The notes under the pieces were generated by a model. That model was not told the DNA's origin, searched no databases, and saw only the letters and a list, made by a program, of their open reading frames with translations. Of a stretch of 64,000 nucleotides of DNA, positions 25,823-34,426 are shown one piece after another; the stretch's first letter is position 1, and each line of letters begins with the position of its first letter. Source of the DNA: CAMDPA01 sp963825625 (GTDB taxonomy: Bacteria > Pseudomonadota > Alphaproteobacteria > Rhizobiales > Hyphomicrobiaceae); the NCBI GenBank assembly GCA_963825625.1, contig CAWGUF010000004.1, positions 1-64,000 on the forward strand, written 5' to 3'. The position numbers and the translations under genes are program-made.

Positions 25823-27799
25823 TCATCTGGCTTGCTTGACGACGAATTCGATCCGACGGTTCCTGGCGCGACCTTGAGTGGTCGCATTATCGGCAACGGG
25901 CCTGCTGTCGGCGTAACCGACCGCAGTCAGCCGATCGCGCGGCACCCCTTTGCGCGCAAGATAATCGACGACGGCGTCGGCGCGGCGTGCGGACAATCGC
26001 TGCTTGCGTTCGGGAATTCCTTCGGCGTCGGTGTGACCACCGACCTCGATCCTGGCTTGCGGACATTCCAGCATGACCTTCGCAATCTTGTCCAAAGTGG
26101 TCCTGCTTTCGCGATCGAGCTCGGCGCGCGCACGCTCGAAATTGATGGTGTCGGACGCCATTATGCGCTTCAGCTCGGCCTGACAGCGTCCTGCCTCCAG
26201 TTTCTGGCGGGCCACGACAAGTGTATCGTTTTCGGTTTTATTGGCTGCCTGTCGTTGTTGCTCGGCCAGCCGGCGAACCTCATCGATGCGTCGGCGCTCC
26301 ATCTCCGCCTGCGACAGTGCGGCGAGCCGTCGATTGGCCTGGTCCTGCTCGGCGGCCCGACTTCGCGCTTCTGCAGCTGCCTTGGCCTCGGATTCAGCGC
26401 GACGTCTGGCAGACTCCTGCGCGGCACGGCGCAACGCGAGTTCCTCGGCCTTCTGCCTGGCAAGCTGCGCCGCCCTGAGGCGCTCACGCTCGGCCGCTTC
26501 CTGGCGCGCGCGTTGTTCGGCTTCACGCAGGGCCCGGGCCTCGGCGTCGGCACGGCGCTGCGCGAGTTCCACGGCCTGCTGCCTGGCAAGCTCCTCTGCT
26601 TCACGGCGGGCGCGCTCGGCTTCAGCGCGCTCTCGCTCGGAGGCTAGCCGTCTGGCGCGCTCCTCCTGCTCGCGACGGGCTTGGGCTTCAGCCTCGGCAC
26701 GGGCGGCCTCGGAGGCCGCCAGCCGCGCCTGCTCCGCTTGCTCGCGGCGCCGCGCCTCTAGCCGCGCGCGCACGCCGGGGTCGAGCTCAATCTTGTCTTC
26801 GAACCTGAACCCGGTCGGAGTAGCGCTCTTCAGCATCGACCGGATCGAATTCGCCGCATCCTCGGATTCGGCATAACCAGCAATCATGAGCCTGGTATCA
26901 TTCAATTCGGCTCGTCCGTCGCGCAACTTACCAGTCAGCTCCAATGCCGACATCACCACGCTCTGCCAGCCGCGAGGCTCGCCTCGGCCCATGCTCAGGC
27001 GATCCACGACGCGGGCGCCAGAAAAGGCATTGCGCGCTCTTTCCAAGAGCTGGGCACGTTGCCGCTCACTGGGCACGTGGCCGGTCAACTCGACCTGGCT
27101 GCCTTGCCGCCGAACCGCCCAAGTGTAGGGTTTGACAAGGGGTGCAACGACGCCGTCTTCCTTGACCGCAATCCCGTTCGGCAGGCTTCTGTTGAGTGCC
27201 GAGCGCACGGTCGAATAGTCGGCAGCGGTTCTGCTCTCGCCGGCAACCGACAAGCTCAAGCCGTCCATCTCCACACGACCACCACTGTTGAGCAGCGCCA
27301 ATTGCTTGAGCGCGAACGACACGCCGCCCAGCCAGAGGTTGCGGTCAGGAGCGCCGCGCGCCACCTGCATACGGTCATCGAATTGATAGCCGGCCGGAAA
27401 GTTCGACCTGGCAACCTCAGTAATCGCCTGGCGCGCGCTCTCGCTGGGAACGAAACCGGAGAGCCGCAGCGTGCGATCGTCGGTCGTGGCTGACCAAATG
27501 TAGGAGCGCACCAATTCGGCAACGGTGGTGCGATCAACGACGCGACGGACGCCTGGCACCATCGCCACCAGATTGGCCGCCTTGCGCTGTTGGCGCTCGT
27601 CCTCGGCGCGCCCGCTGACGATGCCGTCACGACCCACAAACGTTACACCGGCCCAATTGAATTCGGCTTGCTTGAGAGCGGCTCGCGCGCGGCTTGTCAG
27701 ATCCTGCTCGATCACTCTCGGAGCCCAGAGATAGGCCATGAAACCCAGCATGGCCAAGGGGATGAGCCCCCACAGCCAGCGCACGGGATTACATCTCAT
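25823..27799 (-). CDS. BON-domain/OmpA-family envelope protein with long coiled coil
   Basis: 658 residues. Membrane anchor at 8-28 (WGLIPLAMLGFMAYLW), then BON-like segments (ARAALKQAEFNWAGVTFVGR, VPGVRRVVD; further copies around 90-330). A highly charged Ala/Arg/Glu/Gln helix runs at about 345-525. A C-terminal OmpA peptidoglycan-binding domain follows (IEVGGHTDAEG, LSARRADAVVDYL, GYADSRPVADN, RNRRIEF). This suggests an inner-membrane-anchored protein that spans the periplasm to bind peptidoglycan. The ATG at 27799 starts right at the membrane segment; the open frame further upstream to 28189 is not protein-like. Probably first gene of an operon with the small membrane peptide and the H3TH protein. 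Confidence 0.88.
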   Translation of the reverse strand: MRCNPVRWLWGLIPLAMLGFMAYLWAPRVIEQDLTSRARAALKQAEFNWAGVTFVGRDGIVSGRAEDERQQRKAANLVAMVPGVRRVVDRTTVAELVRSYIWSATTDDRTLRLSGFVPSESARQAITEVARSNFPAGYQFDDRMQVARGAPDRNLWLGGVSFALKQLALLNSGGRVEMDGLSLSVAGESRTAADYSTVRSALNRSLPNGIAVKEDGVVAPLVKPYTWAVRRQGSQVELTGHVPSERQRAQLLERARNAFSGARVVDRLSMGRGEPRGWQSVVMSALELTGKLRDGRAELNDTRLMIAGYAESEDAANSIRSMLKSATPTGFRFEDKIELDPGVRARLEARRREQAEQARLAASEAARAEAEAQARREQEERARRLASERERAEAERARREAEELARQQAVELAQRRADAEARALREAEQRARQEAAERERLRAAQLARQKAEELALRRAAQESARRRAESEAKAAAEARSRAAEQDQANRRLAALSQAEMERRRIDEVRRLAEQQRQAANKTENDTLVVARQKLEAGRCQAELKRIMASDTINFERARAELDRESRTTLDKIAKVMLECPQARIEVGGHTDAEGIPERKQRLSARRADAVVDYLARKGVPRDRLTAVGYADSRPVADNATTQGRARNRRIEFVVKQAR

Positions 27800-28188
27800 G
27801 TCCGAACCTCGTTCCCTACTGCACGACGCGAGATTGCAGAATCCATCGATGTTCGCGTCAGACCGCTCAATCGTCCGCCCCACCCCAGGATGCGTCTCCA
27901 ACGGGCCCGAGCCGCAGTGTCCCCAACCCTGGCAGCGAACCTTGCGCACCAGCCGCGACCCGGAACCTGCGCCAGCGTTGCCGCTGCGCATTACAATCCG
28001 CGCACTTCGCGCTGCACTATAGACAAGCGCCCTTGCTATGGGAAGCGCATCCCAAGTTCGCGTGTCGGCGTGAGGACGCGCGGCAACACGGCCAGCAACG
28101 CGGGCAGCAACAGTTTTCCTGAGCGCGGCTTGCGGCGCATGAGAAATTCCGCGCCACTGCCGGCCGCGAGACCGCGGTGGCCAGAGCA
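27800..28188. other. Intergenic region before the BON/OmpA gene
   Basis: About 390 bp between the BON/OmpA start and the terminator of the lipoprotein gene. No supported ORF. It presumably holds the promoter of the envelope operon. No clear promoter boxes were picked out. Confidence 0.4.
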
Positions 28189-28225
28189 AAAGGCCCGCAA
28201 TGGAGCATTGCGGGCCTTTCGCTCT
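28183..28225. terminator. Strong bidirectional terminator hairpin
   Basis: Arms AAAGGCCCGCAATG and CATTGCGGGCCTTT pair perfectly over 14 bp around a three-base loop (28189-28219). Outer arms AGAGC/GCTCT extend the stem past one mismatch. The flanking A and T runs allow termination in both directions. On the minus strand it ends the lipoprotein transcript. Confidence 0.8.
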
Positions 28226-28283
28226 GAAGACGGGGCGTTGTCGTTGGATATGCGAGGGAGCAAGAGGCTGCCAGTTGCACCAA

Positions 28284-28754
28284 TCAGCGCAGGCTAGCCA
28301 ACCGCGAAGGCATGACCGGAGCCATCGATACTCTGGCGGGCATGACGCTGGCGGGCATGGTGGCCGGCGTCTGACCTGGCACGCTCGGCATCATGCCGTC
28401 ACGTGCCGGCGCGGCGGCACTTGCAGCCTGACGGTTGGGCGCGGCGCCGCCGTAGTTCGGGCTGTAGGGTTCGCGCGGATCGTCCGGCTCGCCAATGCGC
28501 CGATGTGGTGGCGGCATCTGAGAGGGCAGCCCGTCGTCCTCGATCACGACGCCATTGGCGGAAGCCATTTGTCCCGGCGTTGCGGGCGCTGCGGGGACAT
28601 CCTGAGGGGCATAAACGGTCTGCGGATAGCCGGGAGGATATTCTGCCTGCTTGCTGGCGCATCCGGCTGCGGCCAGAGCCAAGGCTGCGACGACGACCCG
28701 GCCGCCAAGCGCGGGCAGGCGTTGCCGCCACGGGCGGCGACTTAACTGAAACAT
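28284..28754 (-). CDS. Pro-rich lipoprotein, hypothetical
   Basis: A 156-residue protein with an Arg-rich N-terminus, a hydrophobic segment (VVVAALALAAAGC) and a lipobox LAAAGC with the acceptor Cys at about residue 32. The rest is Pro/Ala/Met-rich and looks disordered (PPGYPQTVYAPQDVPAAP, repeated MPA/VMP motifs). Predicted outer- or inner-membrane lipoprotein of unknown function. It is followed by a strong terminator and lies upstream of the envelope operon on the same strand. Confidence 0.75.
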   Translation of the reverse strand: MFQLSRRPWRQRLPALGGRVVVAALALAAAGCASKQAEYPPGYPQTVYAPQDVPAAPATPGQMASANGVVIEDDGLPSQMPPPHRRIGEPDDPREPYSPNYGGAAPNRQAASAAAPARDGMMPSVPGQTPATMPASVMPARVSMAPVMPSRLASLR

Positions 28755-28977
28755 TACAACTACTCCGATGACGCGACTGGACTTACGCGACGGTTGAACG
28801 CGGACACATGGGCGAGAGAGTAAGCGCGGGGGGTTAAGGCGCGGTTAGCGACTGTGCCGCGGCGGCACATGGCATGACCGGCCCGCGGCTCGCCGCCAGG
28901 GTTGACCGAGCCCTTCTGCCGCGTCACATGCTGGCGGCGACATACAGCCCATTTGAACCCTTCAGCTTCCCGGACCG

Positions 28978-29514
28978 ATGGACCAGCACTCGTCAGTTCG
29001 TCTGCGCCCCGCCTCGGATGCCGATTGGCCTGCGATCCGGCGCTGGCTGGCCCGGCCGGATATCGAGCAATGGTGGGGGCCAAAAGCGTCATCGGAGGCC
29101 GCAGTGCTGATGGCGCTCGCGAGCCCGTCAGCACTGTGCCGGATCATCGAAGCCTCACCCATCAGCGGCGAAACCGGCGGCATGGAAGCTGTCGGCTATG
29201 CTCATGCGCTGGATGCGACCCTGTGGGGCGAGGATCTGCCTGCTGCGCTGGATCCGGGGACCTGGGATATCGATCTGTTCGTTGCTTCGGTCGCCCATCG
29301 CAATCGCGGCGTTGGAGCGCGGGCGCTGGAATTGATCCGTGACGAGGTGTTCTCCAGCACACTGGCTGTCGCGGTCTGCGTCTCCGCGGCGGTTGCCAAC
29401 GAGCGGGCGGTTCGCGCCTACGAGAAAGCTGGCTTTCGCTGGAAGGACGTGTGGAACGAGCCTGGCCAAGGCCCGGCCTGGTTCATGGTCGCCGAGCGCC
29501 CTGGCGTTCGTTAG
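28978..29514 (+). CDS. GNAT-family N-acetyltransferase
   Basis: A 178-residue acetyltransferase: LRPASDADWPAIRRWL at the N-terminus, WDIDLFVASVAHRNRGVGARALELI as acetyl-CoA-binding motif A, and NERAVRAYEKAGFRW as motif B. The layout resembles AAC(6')-type GNATs, but the sequence does not fix the substrate. The gene stands alone; 222 bp before it hold no ORF. Confidence 0.85.
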   Translation: MDQHSSVRLRPASDADWPAIRRWLARPDIEQWWGPKASSEAAVLMALASPSALCRIIEASPISGETGGMEAVGYAHALDATLWGEDLPAALDPGTWDIDLFVASVAHRNRGVGARALELIRDEVFSSTLAVAVCVSAAVANERAVRAYEKAGFRWKDVWNEPGQGPAWFMVAERPGVR

Positions 29515-29647
29515 ATCGGTCATGGTGACGAGGCCACCGATCACGATTTGCTGATCGATTGTTGATTGAACTTTTCGACGCCGGCCTGCGATGCTGTTCG
29601 GCGCCACACTAGTTCTCGACACTCTGCTCAGCATGAAAGGATCTGTA

Positions 29648-30127
29648 ATGCGTTTTCAGGCTCCGCTCATCTTGCTCGTCTCTGCCGTATTGATGGCCGG
29701 AACAGCAGCAGCCGACATCAAGAACCGCAAGGGATGGCGCGTCCTGTCGACACCGCACAGCTATGTCGAGCTGAACAAGAAGCTCGATGAGAGCATAAAG
29801 GCCAACAAGATGGGACTGGTGGCACAGGCCAGCGCTACGGTCGGAGCCAAGGCCCGCGGCATCACCATCCCAGGAAACAGGGTGGTGGGCGTCTACCGGC
29901 CTGATTTCGCAGTGCGCATGCTCAAGTCCAGTGTCCCTGCCGGCATCGAGGCGCCGATCCGGTTCTACGTAACGGAGAACGACAAGGGCAAGACGCAGCT
30001 GTCCTACAAGACGCCGTCGACGGTGTTCGCGCCGTACATGAAAGAGGGCGGGAAGGAGCTGCGCACGTTGGCGAAGGAACTCGACGTCATCTTCGCCAAG
30101 ATCGCGGCGGATGCTGTCAAGCCATGA
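29648..30127 (+). CDS. Exported DUF302-like protein
   Basis: A 159-residue protein with a signal peptide (MRFQAPLILLVSAVLMAGTAAA) and a DUF302-like domain: STPHSYVELNKKLDESIKANK, VVGVYRPDFAVRML, then ETPIRFYV-type strands (EAPIRFYVTENDKGKTQLSY). Function of the family is unknown. The ATG at 29648 follows AAAGGAT at good spacing. It converges on the cNMP-binding protein gene with 35 bp between stops. Confidence 0.8.
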   Translation: MRFQAPLILLVSAVLMAGTAAADIKNRKGWRVLSTPHSYVELNKKLDESIKANKMGLVAQASATVGAKARGITIPGNRVVGVYRPDFAVRMLKSSVPAGIEAPIRFYVTENDKGKTQLSYKTPSTVFAPYMKEGGKELRTLAKELDVIFAKIAADAVKP

Positions 30128-30162
30128 GCTGAGCCCGCCACGGCTGGCGCTGGCACTCAGCC

Positions 30163-30801
30163 TCAGCTCGCCGTAGCGCTTTCGGCTGATGGCAGAGCCG
30201 CGCCGATGGCCACAGCGGAGGCTTCCGCCGGCGTTGCTGTGGTCACCGGCACTGCGCTATCGGGCTCGCCGTCCGCGTGCTCCCGGCTCTCCGCAGCTGC
30301 TTGCGAATCCAAGGCCGACATTAATTCCGGGGGCCGGCTCTCGGTTTCGAGCGAACCGGCGAGCGTTTCCTCGATGTCGCGCATATGAGCGGCCAGGCGA
30401 TGCAGCCTGTCGCTCATCTTGTGCAGGAAATGCTCCGCCAGGGCCGGATCGCTGCCCATCATCTCCAGCATGTCCTGCCGGGCGATGCGCAGCGCTTTCA
30501 CGGGGGTCCGGGCGACGACGGTCGAAGAATAATCGGTGTCGATCAGCATCGCCATTTCGCCCAGAAGTGAGCCTTCCTCGACAGCTTCCTCCTCGACGAT
30601 GCCCGGGCCAGACGTGCGCACGGCCTCGCCCGCGATCGCCAGCACGGCGGCGTCTCCGGCCTCGCCATCGGTGATGAGCGCCTGACCGGGACGGAAGATG
30701 ACGCGCTCGGCGCGGCGCGCAATCTCCGTGACATGCAGCGGCGTGAGATCCTGGAATATCTCCAGGCGAAGAAGCTGGCTGGAAAGCTGATCTATCGACA
30801 T
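30163..30801 (-). CDS. Cyclic-nucleotide-binding-domain protein
   Basis: A 212-residue protein. The N-terminal ~125 residues form a CRP-type cNMP-binding barrel (IFQDLTPLHVTEIARRAER, VEEGSLLGEMAMLIDTDYSSTVVA). A helix follows (HFLHKMSDRLHRLAAHMRDIEETL) and then a low-complexity Ala/Glu/Ser tail. There is no DNA-binding HTH, so it is not a classical Crp/Fnr regulator and more likely acts through protein contacts. The phosphate-binding cassette lacks the usual Arg (STVVA where cAMP binders have R-x-A), so the ligand, if any, is uncertain. Confidence 0.83.
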   Translation of the reverse strand: MSIDQLSSQLLRLEIFQDLTPLHVTEIARRAERVIFRPGQALITDGEAGDAAVLAIAGEAVRTSGPGIVEEEAVEEGSLLGEMAMLIDTDYSSTVVARTPVKALRIARQDMLEMMGSDPALAEHFLHKMSDRLHRLAAHMRDIEETLAGSLETESRPPELMSALDSQAAAESREHADGEPDSAVPVTTATPAEASAVAIGAALPSAESATAS

Positions 30802-31000
30802 GAACCCTACCCCGAACGTTGACGCTACGCCCCTGGTCCAGGAGCGTGAGACCGGCCGGCTCGATACGGCTCAATGCAGCACCAGCGACAACTATGGAGC
30901 ACTCGGATCGGTCGGGGAGGAGAGTCGGCTGATTCGGCCATCGCCGTCCATGTCGCCGGGGCGGGTGGGGACGCGGCGTGGATAGCATGTCGATAAATGC

Positions 31001-31028
31001 AAAAAGGGCGACCCACGCCGGAGCGCCC
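31001..31028 (-). terminator. Terminator downstream of the OmpR-type regulator
   Basis: On the minus strand, GGGCG and CGCCC pair around a 13-base loop and are followed by TTTTT. It lies about 45 bp past the corrected stop of the response regulator. Confidence 0.45.
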
Positions 31029-31070
31029 CCTGCAGACTATTTGCGTGCCTGGTAACGCCTCAGCAACGCC

Positions 31071-31759
31071 TCAGGGTACCAACTTGTAGCCGCCCGCTTC
31101 GGTGACCAGCAGCTCCGCGCTGGACGGATCCTTCTCGATCTTCTGGCGCAGGCGGTAGATGTGGGTCTCCAGCGTGTGGGTGGTGACGCCGGCGTTGTAG
31201 CCCCAGACCTCGTGCAGCAGCACATCGCGCGACGACCACCTTCTCGCCGGCGCGGCAGCAGGTACTTGAGGATCGAGGTCTCTTTCTCCGTCAGCCGCGT
31301 CTTGGATCCCTTCTCGTCGACCAGAAGCTTGGCCGCCGGCTTGAACGTGAAGTGGCCGATGGTGAAGACCGCATCCTCGCTCTGCTCATGCTGGCGAAGC
31401 TGGGCGCGGATGCGCGCCAGCAGCACGGCCAGCTTGAATGGCTTGGTGACGTAGTCGTTGGCGCCAGCATCGAGACCCAGGATCATGTCGGCGTCGGATG
31501 TGTTGCCGGTCAGCATGATGATCGGCGCCTTGAAGCCGGACTTGCGCAGCTGCTTGCACAGCTCCCGGCCGTCCATGTCGGGCAGGCTGACGTCGAGAAT
31601 CATCAGGTCGAAGTGGCCGGCCCTGGCCTGCTCCAGACCTTGCCCCGCCGTCGCCGCCGATGCCAGCTCGAACTCGTCGTAGAGCGCCAACTGCTCTTGC
31701 AGCGATGTGCGCAGGTCGTCGTCGTCATCCACGATGAGGATCTTGCGAGCTGAGCTCAT
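31071..31759 (-). pseudogene. OmpR-type response regulator, frameshifted (probably CenR-like)
   Basis: Start at 31759. The receiver is intact (LIVDDDDDLRTSL; acceptor Asp in LMILDVSLPDMDG; Lys in YVTKPFKLAV). The winged-helix domain begins FTFKPAAKLL, LTEKETSILKYLL. After LL the frame breaks near 31246. Removing one C, and one G a few codons later, restores GEKVV, RDVLLHEVWGYNAGV, THTLETHIYRLRQKIEKD and LLVTEAGGYKLVP with a stop at 31071. Two added bases in an otherwise conserved domain suggest sequencing error. Similar regulators in Rhizobiales resemble CenR, an envelope-linked regulator; that assignment is tentative. It is divergent from an L,D-transpeptidase gene. Confidence 0.85.
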
Positions 31760-31885
31760 AATGAAAAACTCCATGGCTTGCAGGTGGCGGGGACTGCGCC
31801 GCTGCTTCAATCTAGCATCGTCGGCCCGGACACTAAAGCGCACGCGTGTCTGGCCTCGGTGAGAATTTCGGGATATCGGCACGAA

Positions 31886-32407
31886 ATGGCAAGTAGGCGA
31901 CGAGCAGTAGTCCGTAAGGTCAGCCCCCGGCAAACGCTGGGGATGCTGGAGCTGGGCCCGCTGCGACTCGCCTGTGCGCTGGGGCGCTCGGGATGCCGTG
32001 CGACCAAACGCGAAGGCGACGGGGCGACACCGATGGGACGATGGCGCCTGGTCGAGGTGCTGTACCGGCCCGACCGCGTGCGCCGGCCGTCAACGCGGCT
32101 GCCGCTGCGGCCGATCCACCCGACCGACGGCTGGTGCGATGCGCCGGTCGACCGCAACTACAATCGCGGCGTGCGGCTGCCTTATCCGGCAAGTACGGAG
32201 CGGCTGTGGCGGGAGGACGAGTTGTATGACATCGTCGTGGTGCTCGATCACAACCTGCGGCCGCGGGTGCGCGGACACGGCAGCGCGATCTTCATGCATG
32301 TGGCGCGGCCCGGCTACCGGCCGACCGAGGGCTGCATCGCACTATCCGCGCCAGACTTGCGGCGGGTGCTGGCGCGGGTGGGGCGCGGTGCTGTCGTGGT
32401 GGTGTAA
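31886..32407 (+). CDS. L,D-transpeptidase (YkuD) family protein
   Basis: A 173-residue YkuD-domain protein. The catalytic motif is HVARPGYRPTEGCIALS, with Cys as the nucleophile. Upstream are GDGATPMGRWRLVEVLYRPDR and DGWCDAPVDRNYNRGV, as in the family. Such enzymes form 3-3 cross-links in peptidoglycan or attach proteins to it. No signal peptide is evident from the ATG at 31886; longer in-frame starts exist back to 31778. The gene is divergent from an OmpR-type regulator, which may control it. Its 3' end overlaps no partner once gloA is corrected. Confidence 0.87.
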   Translation: MASRRRAVVRKVSPRQTLGMLELGPLRLACALGRSGCRATKREGDGATPMGRWRLVEVLYRPDRVRRPSTRLPLRPIHPTDGWCDAPVDRNYNRGVRLPYPASTERLWREDELYDIVVVLDHNLRPRVRGHGSAIFMHVARPGYRPTEGCIALSAPDLRRVLARVGRGAVVVV

Positions 32408-32445
32408 GTTCAAGCGGGGACTGCCGACCCTCCCAGGCCGCTCGC

Positions 32446-32890
32446 TCACCACACGCCGGTATTCTGCATCGACACCCACGGCTCCTGCGGCGGCAGCGCC
32501 TCCATGCCCTTCTGGAGTCAGCTCGATGGAGATGCCGTCCGGCGAGCGCACGAACGCCATGCGGCCGTCGCGCGGCGGCCGGTTGATGGTGACACCCTTG
32601 TCCATCAGACGCTGGCAGGTCTCGTAGATGTCGTCGACCTCGTAGCACAGGTGGCCGAAGTTGCGCCCACCGGTGTAGGTCTCCGGATCGTAGTTGTAGG
32701 TCAGCTCGATCTCGTCCACGCGCTCGCCCTTCGCCCGCTCCACATCCTTTGGCGCGGCAAGGAAGATCAGCGTGAATTTGGCCTTGGGATTGTCGATGCG
32801 GCGGGTCTCCACAAGCCCGAGCTTGTTGCAGTAGAAGTCGAGCGATTGCTCGACATTGGTGATGCGGACCATAGTGTGGCGATAGCGCAT
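32446..32890 (-). pseudogene. gloA: Lactoylglutathione lyase (glyoxalase I), frameshifted near the 3' end
   Basis: A VOC-family glyoxalase that converts the methylglyoxal-glutathione hemithioacetal to lactoylglutathione. Core motifs: MRYRHTMVRITNVEQSLDFY, VDEIELTYNY (metal Glu), GHLCYEVDDIYETC, FVRSPDGISIEL (metal Glu). The raw frame runs on to 32342. Dropping one G from a GGG near 32509 gives EGMEALPPQEPWVSMQNTGVW and a stop at 32446, which matches the normal end of GloA. The corrected length is about 147 residues. Almost certainly a consensus error rather than a real extension. Confidence 0.87.
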
Positions 32891-32958
32891 GAGGGCCTCC
32901 TGGCGTCGCGCGGGATCTCGTGGCGTGTGCCGCCATGATTGGCGGATGCGAGGTCGCA

Positions 32959-33016
32959 GTCAATGCCGACGCTGTCAATGCCGACGCTGGCATGCCACCG
33001 CTGGCATGCCACCGCT
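32959..33016. repeat. Two adjacent tandem duplications
   Basis: GTCAATGCCGACGCT occurs twice in tandem (32959-32988), followed at once by GGCATGCCACCGCT twice in tandem (32989-33016). They lie between the gloA start and the MFS stop, in presumed gloA leader or promoter DNA. Confidence 0.85.
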
Positions 33017-33037
33017 GGCGGCCTGCGGTCCGTACAA

Positions 33038-34315
33038 TCATGCGCCCGATTGCCGGGCCAGCGCCGCCCTGTGCAGCGGTCCCCTGATCAGAGCCCACAG
33101 CACGAGCAGGCCCGCGACGCAGATCGACAACGCCACGGTCAGGTTCACCGCCTTGGCCGTCTGGCCAATGAACAGAGCGCCCGAAATCACGCCGATCTCG
33201 AACATCACGCCGTGCAGCGCCATCACGCGTCCGCGATAGTGAGGATGCGCCTCCAGCTGCAACAGGCTTTGAATGGCGCCGCCGCGCGTGATCATGCCGA
33301 ACCCCGCGAGGAGCGAGAACAGTATCATCATCGGCAGCGATGTGCTCAGCGCCAGCCCGAGCAGAGCGACGGCGAATGCGGGCATCGCACCAAGTGCAAT
33401 CGCCGTCAGCCGGGTGGTCTTGGTCTGGCTGCTCGCCAGCCATAGCCCGCCCACGATCGATCCCAGACCGAATGCCGAAAACACGATGCCGACCTCGCGC
33501 GCACCGCCGTTGAACGCGTGGTGCACCAGCGCCGGCACGAACTCCATAAACGGCCGCGTCATGGCGATCGAGACGACATGCATGACGAACAGCAGGAACA
33601 GAAGGCGCACGATCAGCACATGCGCCAGCCCATCCCGCAACGCTAGCAGGAAACTGTGATGGTGGTTCGCCGCCACGTGTGCCGGGGTCGATATGCGCAG
33701 CAGCAGAAGCACGAATGCCAGCGAGAGCAAGGCTGCCGTGAGGTAGGCTGCAGCATTACCAAGTGTCCAGATCACGCCAGCCGCGATCGCGGGTCCGATG
33801 AAGCCCGCGATGTTGAAGGCGACCGTATTGAGAGAGACGGCGGTCGCCAGCTCGTCCTTCTTCACGAATGCGGTGACAATGGTCTTCGTTGAGGCATGCG
33901 AGACCGAATTGACTGCCCCATACAGCACTGTGAGGGCGAGGAGCACGTTGATGTCGAGCAGACCTGCAAAAGCCAGGGCGGCAAACATGATGTTGCAGAT
34001 GATCGAGCCGACGCAAGAGGCGATCATGATGGTGCGGCGATTGTAGCGGTCGGCGATAATCCCGCCGACCAGCTCCATCACAAGACCAGGAACCAGCAGG
34101 CATACAAGCGCGGTTGCCAGCATGCGCTCGTCGTGCGTGAGCTGCCAGACGACAAGCGGCGTGGTGACGCGGAAAACCCACTTGGAGGTCATCTCCAGGA
34201 CGCGCGCAAAAATGTAGTCGCGCAGCGGCGGTGTCAGCGCGATCCGCGCCACGCGCCGCCAGCCGGCCTCTGCCGGCTCCTCCGCTTCGCGCCAGTAGTC
34301 GGAGATGATGTTCAA
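33038..34315 (-). CDS. MFS transporter (EntS-like exporter)
   Basis: A 425-residue major-facilitator protein with about 12 membrane helices. The loop 2-3 signature appears as GGIIADRYNRRTIMI, and the second-half equivalent as LEAHPHYRGRVMALHGV. Overall layout resembles MFS_3/EntS-type exporters. It starts with TTG at 34315; no ATG gives the N-terminus. It is read toward gloA but separated from it by about 150 bp with tandem repeats. Substrate unknown. Confidence 0.85.
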   Translation of the reverse strand: MNIISDYWREAEEPAEAGWRRVARIALTPPLRDYIFARVLEMTSKWVFRVTTPLVVWQLTHDERMLATALVCLLVPGLVMELVGGIIADRYNRRTIMIASCVGSIICNIMFAALAFAGLLDINVLLALTVLYGAVNSVSHASTKTIVTAFVKKDELATAVSLNTVAFNIAGFIGPAIAAGVIWTLGNAAAYLTAALLSLAFVLLLLRISTPAHVAANHHHSFLLALRDGLAHVLIVRLLFLLFVMHVVSIAMTRPFMEFVPALVHHAFNGGAREVGIVFSAFGLGSIVGGLWLASSQTKTTRLTAIALGAMPAFAVALLGLALSTSLPMMILFSLLAGFGMITRGGAIQSLLQLEAHPHYRGRVMALHGVMFEIGVISGALFIGQTAKAVNLTVALSICVAGLLVLWALIRGPLHRAALARQSGA

Positions 34316-34426
34316 GCCGGAAGGATATCCTGTTTCGATATGTTGGAGTTGCGCCTATCGCAGAGGCTGTCCCGCGCCGCAAGTGACATCAATGCCGGCG
34401 TGATGCTCCCCAAATGCATACATCGA

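Noticed and set aside
27800..28189. N-terminal 130-residue extension of the BON/OmpA protein
   Set aside because: The translation is Arg/Cys-rich and not protein-like. The ATG at 27799 leads straight into the membrane anchor.
32342..32445. C-terminal extension of GloA beyond the normal end
   Set aside because: Removing one G from a GGG run gives the canonical GloA C-terminus and stop at 32446.
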